The notes under the pieces are model-generated. The model had not been told where the DNA came from and did not search any database. It was given only the letters and a program-made list of their open reading frames with translations. The position numbers were made by a program, and so were the translations under genes. Of a stretch of DNA of 64,000 nt, positions 56,150 through 64,000 are shown one piece after another. Origin of the DNA: Strongyloides papillosus (Eukaryota > Nematoda > Chromadorea > Rhabditida > Strongyloididae); assembly GCA_005656395.1 (NCBI GenBank), contig SRSI01000036.1, forward strand, positions 1 to 64,000, read 5' to 3'. Position 1 is the stretch's first letter. Each line of letters begins with the position of its first letter.

Positions 56150-59100
56150 TTATTAGATACCTGCCATCTGAATGGGGATGGTAGATATGCTTTAAGGCAC
56201 ATATGAAATGTCATCAGATGCTTAATATCTAATAATTAATGAAAAGAAGTTTTAAAAGTATTCAAACTCTTAATAACAGAAATTTAAAAAAAAGATTTCA
56301 TAAGATTCACATAAAAGTTTAAAAAGTAAAAAAAACTTTATTATTTTCTAGTGATGTACTCCATCCTACCAGTTTAAAATTTAATACATATATAGATATA
56401 CTAACTTAAACATTTTATTATAATTATTTTATCATTCTTGTATATTCTTTTTCTATGTATTTTATTAAATAAAAGACTTGAATAAAATTAACTTATCTAG
56501 TTAACGCACTATTAAATAATTACTCAGATTAGTTAAAATTTATTTTGTGTTTATTGTTCCTAACTAATTGTAGTAATTTATACTAATTATTTTGCTTATA
56601 TGCAATACATTAATCACCTCTGTTATTATCTTTTTATGTATTTATCTATTGCTGAATATTCCATTTCTTAAGGATTATGAATACTATGTAGTTCTATTTT
56701 ACAATGATGACGCAAAAATACTTTGTATATTTAAGGTTGTTATGAAATTTATTACTCTTAGATGAATTTCTTTATTGCATTAACTTTATTGAAAAATATA
56801 TTCAAACTCATTCTTTATGTCATATTTACACAATTGACCTAATTATTAAAATGAATACTGTTCCATTACTAACTCTCTGAACTTATTAAGACGGTTCGTC
56901 ATATTCATTTGTTAGTAAATTTCAACTGCTAGTGGTTAAGATCAATTTATAAGCAAATCGATTCCAAGTATCTCTTTTTTCAAAGAGACAATAATTTAAA
57001 ATTATTTGTTTGCTATCCAAAGCAAATTTGCTACAGAAAGACTTTCTATTTACCAAATAGAAAACAACAACAAATCGAAGTTTATAAATTATTGAGAGTA
57101 AATGCTATTCAATTATTGTAAATATATATAATGATTAAGAATTTTAAATTCAAATTATTTTTCACAAGGTTAATACACAAAAATTGGTATATCATTATAA
57201 AAGCATTAGAATATTATCTTTTAACAAAAAATATTGTCAAAAAGGTATTTCGCTTTTCTTAGTTTCTTTATGAAAATTTATTTAGAAAAATACGATAAAA
57301 CAATACGTTAAAAATTAGTTCAGTACGATGTATTGTTATCATGATATATCAAACTAAAAGTACCCAAATTTAAGATTTTTTATCTTCATTTCTCTCTCTA
57401 AAATAATATCAATTAAAATTTTACAAATAGATAAAATCTTTAATGTTTGCTATGTAAAAAAAAATAGAATTTAGAAAAAGTTTCATTCTTTAAATTAAAG
57501 AAATCATACCAAATGATTTTTTTTACTCTATATTTTAGCCATTTTGAATCAAACATTTCGATTAAAAAAGATCAAATTAGAAACAATTCAAAAATACTCT
57601 CAGGGTAACTTATTCATTTTCATTTCTAGAATGTTTTTCAAAAAAAGACAACTTTGAATATAAATGAACTTAAAAACACTTTTGGAGATTTTTTTTTGTT
57701 AAAATTTTGACTTTTATGTCAATTAAAATATACAAAGACGTCAAAATTTTAATATGGTAACTTTAGAAAAATTATAAAAAAAACAATTTTTTTTTTAAAT
57801 GACATAAAAAGTGTTTACAAAAAATCTTTTTTTTGTCAAGTAAAAACAATTTTGATTTTTTACCAAAATGTTTTTTATATTTAAGATAAATAAAGCACCA
57901 AAAATGACAGCAATTAAAAAAATTATTAGAGAATTTCTAATGTCAACATTTTATGACTATAATGACGATATATGGTGTACCGTTCTTAAAACATCTGGAG
58001 AAATACTGACACATATCTCAAAGAAACTTAAACAAAAGTTTTATTAGACGAAATTTTTTAAAATTTATAGAACTTCGACATTCATTTACCGAATCCTAGT
58101 GCATTTTTCTAAGACAAATAAATTTTAACTAACATTTTATGTAATTATTATGTTTAAACTCTAAGCAAAACTATAATAAATGTTTGGTTTAGCATTTCCA
58201 ACGTAGAATAAAAATTTAAAGAATTAATTTTTAAGCGTTTGTATAATCATATGAGTAAAACAACTAGTAAAACCTTAAATCGTGACTACCAAAAAAGATA
58301 TTTTATATAAAACAATAATGCTTACGATTTATAATTTAATTACTATCTGATAGTATAAAGGATTAGCATGTAGTGTTTAATTTTAACTACCTAAAATAAG
58401 ATTTCAATTAAAACTGATAATAAAGCATAGCTATCTTATAAAAAAATGACAGTTTTGAAATTGTCTCAGCTCATTGTATAATAAATTTATAACTTCTTTG
58501 ACTTAAAATAAAAGTATAATATGATCTCAAAACAAATTAAAATGAAATTTAGGTCATATTCTGCTTTAAGCTTTAAAAAGGGTCTTTTATACTAAAGCTA
58601 CAAAGTCATAAGTATCAAAGATATTGACAAATCAAACAATTTTAGATATATGAAGTAATTTGATGACACAATAAAATTGAACTTTATAACAACCATCAAT
58701 GACAGTTTTAAACACGACAATGCATTTTGACAATAATTTAGCAAATGTACGTCAAAATTAAATAAAGAATGATCCATCGTATCAACAAAACTTACTTGAG
58801 AAATAAATTTTTACAATACATAGGTACGTCGAAAATAATTTTAAAGTAGAGATCCGTAGTCCAAGTCTGACATATTTCTCAAATTGAACATCTATGTTAA
58901 TGATAACCGCACACGTCTTAATAATTCTATTCCAATAATTAAACTAGAATTAGAATTTAAAAATAAATTTGTTTTCATATATTGATATAACAAAATCACA
59001 TTCTTATTAGGATATCACATTTCCACGTGACTAGTTTTATTAAAATTATAACAACTAGCGTTACCATTTTTTTTCTCCATCAAACGATCTTTTATTCGTA

Positions 59101-59740
59101 TTTATTTGACTGGTAGTATTCTTTGTCTTGAAATGATCGACATCTAAATAAAATGACATGAATATGGTTATCATTAGTAATAGCTTGTTTAAATTAAGAA
59201 TAATTCTTTCTACATGCAAATAAAAACCGATAATCCGCAGGTGTAATCTTTGTGAATGACTTATTTTTGATTGTAGTAAACCTTCTTATGTATTTCCGCA
59301 TTCTTTCTTTCAACTAAATTATCATTTTTCTTGCTAATTTCATTTAGTTTCTCAAGTCATTTTGCTATTCGAAAGGTCAAAATTGTGAGTTCATTCAAAA
59401 CAGTTTGTACACGAATAGTTCCGCTTAAATTTTTTTTCAAGTACAAAACGAGTTGTTCAAAATCACCAAGCAATCCCGATACAAATGATACTTTTATTTA
59501 ATAAAGTGATCCAAAATAAACCTAAAAACATTAATTCAACTATGTTCTAGTATTCGCGAAATACTACAATAAAATCAAAATTAATTATACTATACTCAAA
59601 TATTAATATTTTACAAAGCTTCTACAATTTTGAATCTGTGAAACTACTACTTGAAATATCATTTAAAAATAAATTGTTATATTTGTTTTCTTTTAATTAG
59701 TGGCTTTTATATGACTTACTTATATTCATTAGCATTTGAA
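56150..59740. other. Long intergenic AT-rich DNA
   Basis: About 3.6 kb carry no supportable gene, RNA or repeat. All six frames are crowded with stops. Confidence 0.5.
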
Positions 59741-59745
59741 CAATA

Positions 59746-60110
59746 TCAACAGTTAACTGGATTTGAATATAAATTATTAGGCACATGATTGTTATATATA
59801 TTTTGCACATTTAAAGCAACAGGTTGAATAATAATATGATTATCATAAAATAATCTAACATTTTTGTTACCGATTGGTAATCTTTTACTATGACCAAATA
59901 AACAACCATTATGATTATTGACAGATGGGCCTACTACATAGTTTTAAAAAAATAAATACATATCATCTTTTGACAGAGCTTTAGCAAACACACGTAATCT
60001 TATATTACGAAAAACATCATTTAACGGTCAAATAAATAATTTCTTTAGTTATCATTGAAATAGGTTTAGTAATTTTCATAAAATAGTATCTTGAAGACAT
60101 TAGTAAAAAT
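59746..60110 (-). pseudogene. Gene relic of unknown family
   Basis: A minus-strand frame ending in TGA at 59748-59746 reads VGPSVNNHNGCLFGHSKR, then LPIGNKNVRLFYDNH and PVALNVQNIYNNHVP. A second fragment upstream (about 60025-59950) in another frame reads DVFRNIRLRVFAKALSKDD. The composition is clearly protein-like compared with the flanking DNA, but there is no start codon and a frame change separates the parts. It could be the last exons of a gene or a pseudogene; I cannot name the family. Confidence 0.35.
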
Positions 60111-60189
60111 TCTTATAATATTTATTATCTTGAACATACTTTTATGAAAAATACAATTAAAGATCGTGATTACCTAGTTATAAGTTATA

Positions 60190-61590
60190 TGCAAACTGCT
60201 CTACGAAAAATTCTCCAGATATGTGCATATATAACTCTGCTCACTCTTCAGTTATAAATGTGGTATTATAATCATTTTGTAGCTGAGATACATACTATTA
60301 TAATTTTATAGATAAATGTAGATTCTGAAAAAAGTTATAGACCTTCGAAATTAAGATATATTTTTTAACTTTCAATTAATAGAACTTTTTATTTAGAAAA
60401 TATTTTTTTAGTTGTTTAATTTTAAATGAAAAACTTATTTTGTTCATTATATATCGTAGCCACATAAATCCATCAATTATGTATAATTTTTTAATATAAT
60501 AAAGAACCATAATTTTTTCTCCAAAATTTTGGAATTTCCTAACATAAAAAATGTTGATTTGGTAATTTATAACAAAGTGTTTTTATCATTCTAGTAAAAC
60601 AAATAAATATCTATCGATTGAGTAAAGTAGAATTAATTACAATTGATTTTAATGAAAGTTATGATTTGTCAAATTCCACTATTTCCATAATTTTTATAAC
60701 GAAGAGAATTATAAATATTCTGTTTTCCAATATTTACTGTGCAGAATATAATTGTTATAATTATTTACACATGTTAATTAACATAATATTACTTATTTGT
60801 TTATACATTGTTCAAAAAATAGAATATCTTCAATTATTCAAACGTTTTGAAAAAAATAATTTTACAATATTTTTATATTATATAATATAATTACACACTA
60901 TTTTGCATAGTTATTACTTTATAGAAACATTTTTCACGTATCTTCTTGATGTATTGTATAATTAATCCTGCGTTTATACTTTATATACTTGAAATAAAAA
61001 CTGTTAATAATCTAAAGCAAAAATAACAATATGAATACTTATGCTGATAAAATACTAATGATGTTGGAAAATTAAAAAATATTGCACATTTTCTTCTATT
61101 GCTGTATATATTGTTAAAAATAGTCAATATGTGACTAATTATGACTTTCTTTCAAATCAATTGTAATCTATAGTACTATACTTGTTAGTTTGGCATTTAC
61201 TCACCATATTACAATAGAAAAAACGAATAATTAAAAATTATCTTATCTAATTTTTATCGTTAAAAAAATCGACATTTTGACAAAATCCATTGCTTTTTTT
61301 CTTTTTAGAATATAGTTTTTGGAGTTCTGCATTCATGACAATTTAGGAATAAGTAGAAAAGGAAGTGCTTTTTCATAGTTAAAAAGAATTACAATATTAT
61401 TTTTCCGTATTACAAAGTTGCATCGATTTTGAAGTTAAAAAGTGTACTGAAATTTTGACAAATTTTAACTCCGCCCAGGAATTAGGTTTCTTTATGAGAC
61501 CTATAGTAAATAATGGTATGTATCCGTATCTTTGCTACAAAATGATTTTAATATCACATTTGAATTTCAAGGATTACCAAAGTTATTAAT
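60190..61590. mobile_element. Degraded CAGGGTGG-type inverted-repeat element
   Basis: The left part (CATTTTGTAGCTGAGATACAT near 60268) matches the left arm of 4943-6397, and the right part (GTATCCGTATCTTTGCTACA near 61519) matches its right arm in inverse. The outer CAGGGTGG termini are lost. It is the oldest recognisable copy of the family in the window. Confidence 0.5.
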
Positions 61591-64000
61591 GTTAATATCT
61601 GGATAATATAATTTCGCCATCTTTAAAATTCTGAATCTCTCAAGAAAAGAATTTCATGGTAATTTTATAAAATTCAATGTGTTTATTTACTAATATCATG
61701 ACCTCACCTTATTGAAAAGAATAAAAAATATATATTAAAATTAATTAGTAAGTTACAACTTATATATAATGAATATTATTTAGATCACTAATAATTTAAT
61801 TGTACATTGAACTCAAATAAATGGTCTATAATAACATATACTTAATTGTTATTTGTTTGAGAATGAATTTCAGTCAATAAAATGATTTACAATATGATTA
61901 TCAATGGTTTTCAATACTTCTTGTTATATCACATTCTTTTAAATGGTTCAATTTGTTTTAGATGCAATATCTCGAAATGACTCTTATAAATCGTTATTAA
62001 GAAAAATTTTAAAACATTAATACTAAGTGCCATCAATTCATAACATAAGAAATTAAGTGGAAAATTAATTATTATTTCTAATTAATCTACAAAATAAGAT
62101 TGAATCTTTTATGTCGATTTTTTATGTAAACAGAAAATTAAACACGCTATTTTCATTAATTTGATAAAAAACTATCTTATACAAAAAAATGTAAGACTTT
62201 TTTATGTTAATTTTCAAAACAATTTTTGATTGTGTTAACAATATATGTGTTTTAAAACAAGTATAATATCGTAACAATTATATAAATAGAAATATCTAAT
62301 ATAATTTATAATAATTTTGTAAAAATATTAAGTGCACACTAATAGACACTATTTAAATTTTTTAATTGATAATTAGTAAGCTTTATTTAATTAATCATCG
62401 CAAAAAATTCTATCGTTTAAAATTAAATACTAAAAAAAGCCGTCAAGTAAGAATTAGTACTCCAAAGGACCCAACTAAAAAGAAAATGATACTCAGAGCG
62501 CGCAAAACCTCGGGTCGTGCTAAGATAAAGATCATGGAAAATCCCATAAATTAAAATTAATTCATTTATTCATTTTCAATAATTTTTATAATTCTTTTTA
62601 TTCATTTTTTATATCACCATTTTTATAATTAATTGTTATAATTTTAGTTATAGTTTCTTTACTCAAAAAAGTCTATGTTAATATTGTGTAGTACCTTCGT
62701 CACGCATCTCTTTTCTATGCCAATCAAAATAATTTAACTCATCACCTTAAAAAAACAATTAGTAAAATCTGATCAGAAGACTTGAACTTTATCTAGCATT
62801 TTAAATTAGACAAATTACGAATTTTTGCAATAAATTATATAATTTTAGAAATTATGTAATGATATAATAATAAATTACTAGTTCATAATTTTTAATTTCT
62901 AGATTAAAATGGATAATTTCCTACTTTTCAACGTGGAACAGTGTATGTATATTTACACGTACTCAAATACATAAAATTATATTATAATAACTAAAACATA
63001 AATATTATATAGTAATTTTAAATGTAATTTTTATATATACGTGTAATGAATTTCGTGGGTAACATCGCTTAATAATACTATACTACTAGTAATATAATAG
63101 AAATCAAACAGAATTACTACATATTTAAATTGTTTTTAATATGTAATAATTTGCTTCTTAAGTATGTCTTTATTATTTTTCTATTTTCTAAAGAACTGTT
63201 AGCTTGCTAAATACAACATGAGTATATATTTAAAAAAATTATTTATTATTCTTCATCATTCTATACTATAAGAAAAGTATCTGGTAAAAATGTAAATTTT
63301 TATAGATAAAGTGTTTACTCTTTAATGAATTACCCAGATTGTTTAAAAATTATAAAGAACGAAAAAAATCTCCTCGAGTAACTATTTTTAATTATCAAAA
63401 AAAACTTAATATGAGTATATGACAAGATAATAGTCAATATAAAGTGTGCTTATGGCATAAACAATAATATAATTAGCCTTATCTTTGAAGAATCTTTTTT
63501 TAACCAAAAAGTTATTTTCCAACAAAACTCAAAACATTTTTATTTTGATTGAAAAAAGGCCAAGAAATGGATTTAGAGATTAAAAAGTTAAAAGTATTAA
63601 AAAGATCATATTATTTTATAAAAAATCTTATCTTTATAACTACTTAACAATGTGTATTTTCAGTGAAGAATCTAACATTACTATTTTTGCAAATCAATAT
63701 AATCAGAGTTTAAATTTGTTATATAAAGAAAATGTTATAGGTACCATTAGGATTAGAAAAAAAATTTATTAAATTACTCCAAAAAAACAGGAAATTTTTT
63801 TCAAAGTAACAAAGAAAACATTTTTTGTTTTTTTTATCCGGGCCGTATTTAAAAATGTTCATTTATGACTGTACCAATTTTAAAAAACATTTTTATATCA
63901 TCATATACAAATTTCACATTTATTTAAACTGTATATATCCAATATGCACAGTTACTATTAGAAAAATGAAATTATAATAATAAAGAATTTATCAATAAGT
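61591..64000. other. AT-rich DNA to the end of the window
   Basis: No confident gene. At 62377-62554 a lysine-rich frame (SRQVRISTPKDPTKKKM, ending MENPIN) has a short GC-richer core (GAGCGCGCAAAACCTCGG) and follows an ATAATTAG acceptor-like site; it could be a last exon, but it has no ATG and no identifiable partner exon. Confidence 0.35.

Noticed and set aside
60618..60890. 90-codon hydrophobic frame
   Set aside because: Lies within the degraded inverted-repeat element and has AT-driven Ile/Phe/Tyr/Asn composition.

Overview
The window looks like nuclear DNA of a parasitic-type nematode, most probably Strongyloides or a close relative. The evidence is the extreme AT richness, very short introns (34-49 bases, GT...AG), and the gene content: a CAP/SCP-TAPS protein, an astacin-CUB protein, a serpentine receptor and several secreted transthyretin-like proteins, all families expanded in Strongyloididae. 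The genus is an inference. No tRNA, rRNA, CRISPR array or bacterial operon was seen.

Layout. 0.5-2.2 kb: remains of a two-pore potassium channel with abnormal pore motifs. 3.3-6.4 kb: two inverted-repeat elements and one arm of a dispersed repeat whose partner lies at 14.5 kb. 8.0-9.0 kb: a two-exon serpentine receptor. 9.9-10.3 kb: a decayed gene fragment. 11.6-12.3 kb: a complete CAP gene. 12.7-14.1 kb: a heat-shock-element/TATA module followed by a repetitive tract. 16.7-19.1 kb: an astacin-like gene whose zinc site is destroyed and whose only intron carries a mariner relic. 21-42 kb: a cluster of transthyretin-like genes (21.1 kb -, 26.3 kb - with a nonsense codon, 32.4 kb -, 39.6 kb +, perhaps a fifth at 41.6 kb). 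The cluster was built by segmental duplication that also copied about 1.5 kb of upstream DNA, and it was later broken by mariner, pogo-type and other inverted-repeat elements and by a decayed gypsy element.

42,857-51,855 is a complete, young LTR retrotransposon on the minus strand. It has identical 235-bp LTRs, a CGGT target duplication, a primer binding site, a polypurine tract and one intact 2213-codon reading frame. The frame holds Gag, then an unexpected envelope-like block (signal or anchor helix, glycosylation sites, a basic HRKRKR site, a long coiled coil, a second transmembrane helix), then protease, RT, RNase H and integrase, and ends in two AT-hooks. A TATA/initiator pair and a splice acceptor point the opposite way from just inside the 3' LTR, towards a small membrane-protein reading frame. 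This element is the best candidate for an undescribed system.

52.4-54.3 kb holds a small inverted-repeat element and a second gypsy relic. 54.6-56.1 kb holds two adjacent minus-strand spliced reading frames behind one TATA box; the first has a SUMO-interaction-like motif and an arginine cluster. From 56.2 kb to the end the DNA is almost empty AT-rich sequence with one gene relic and one degraded inverted-repeat element.
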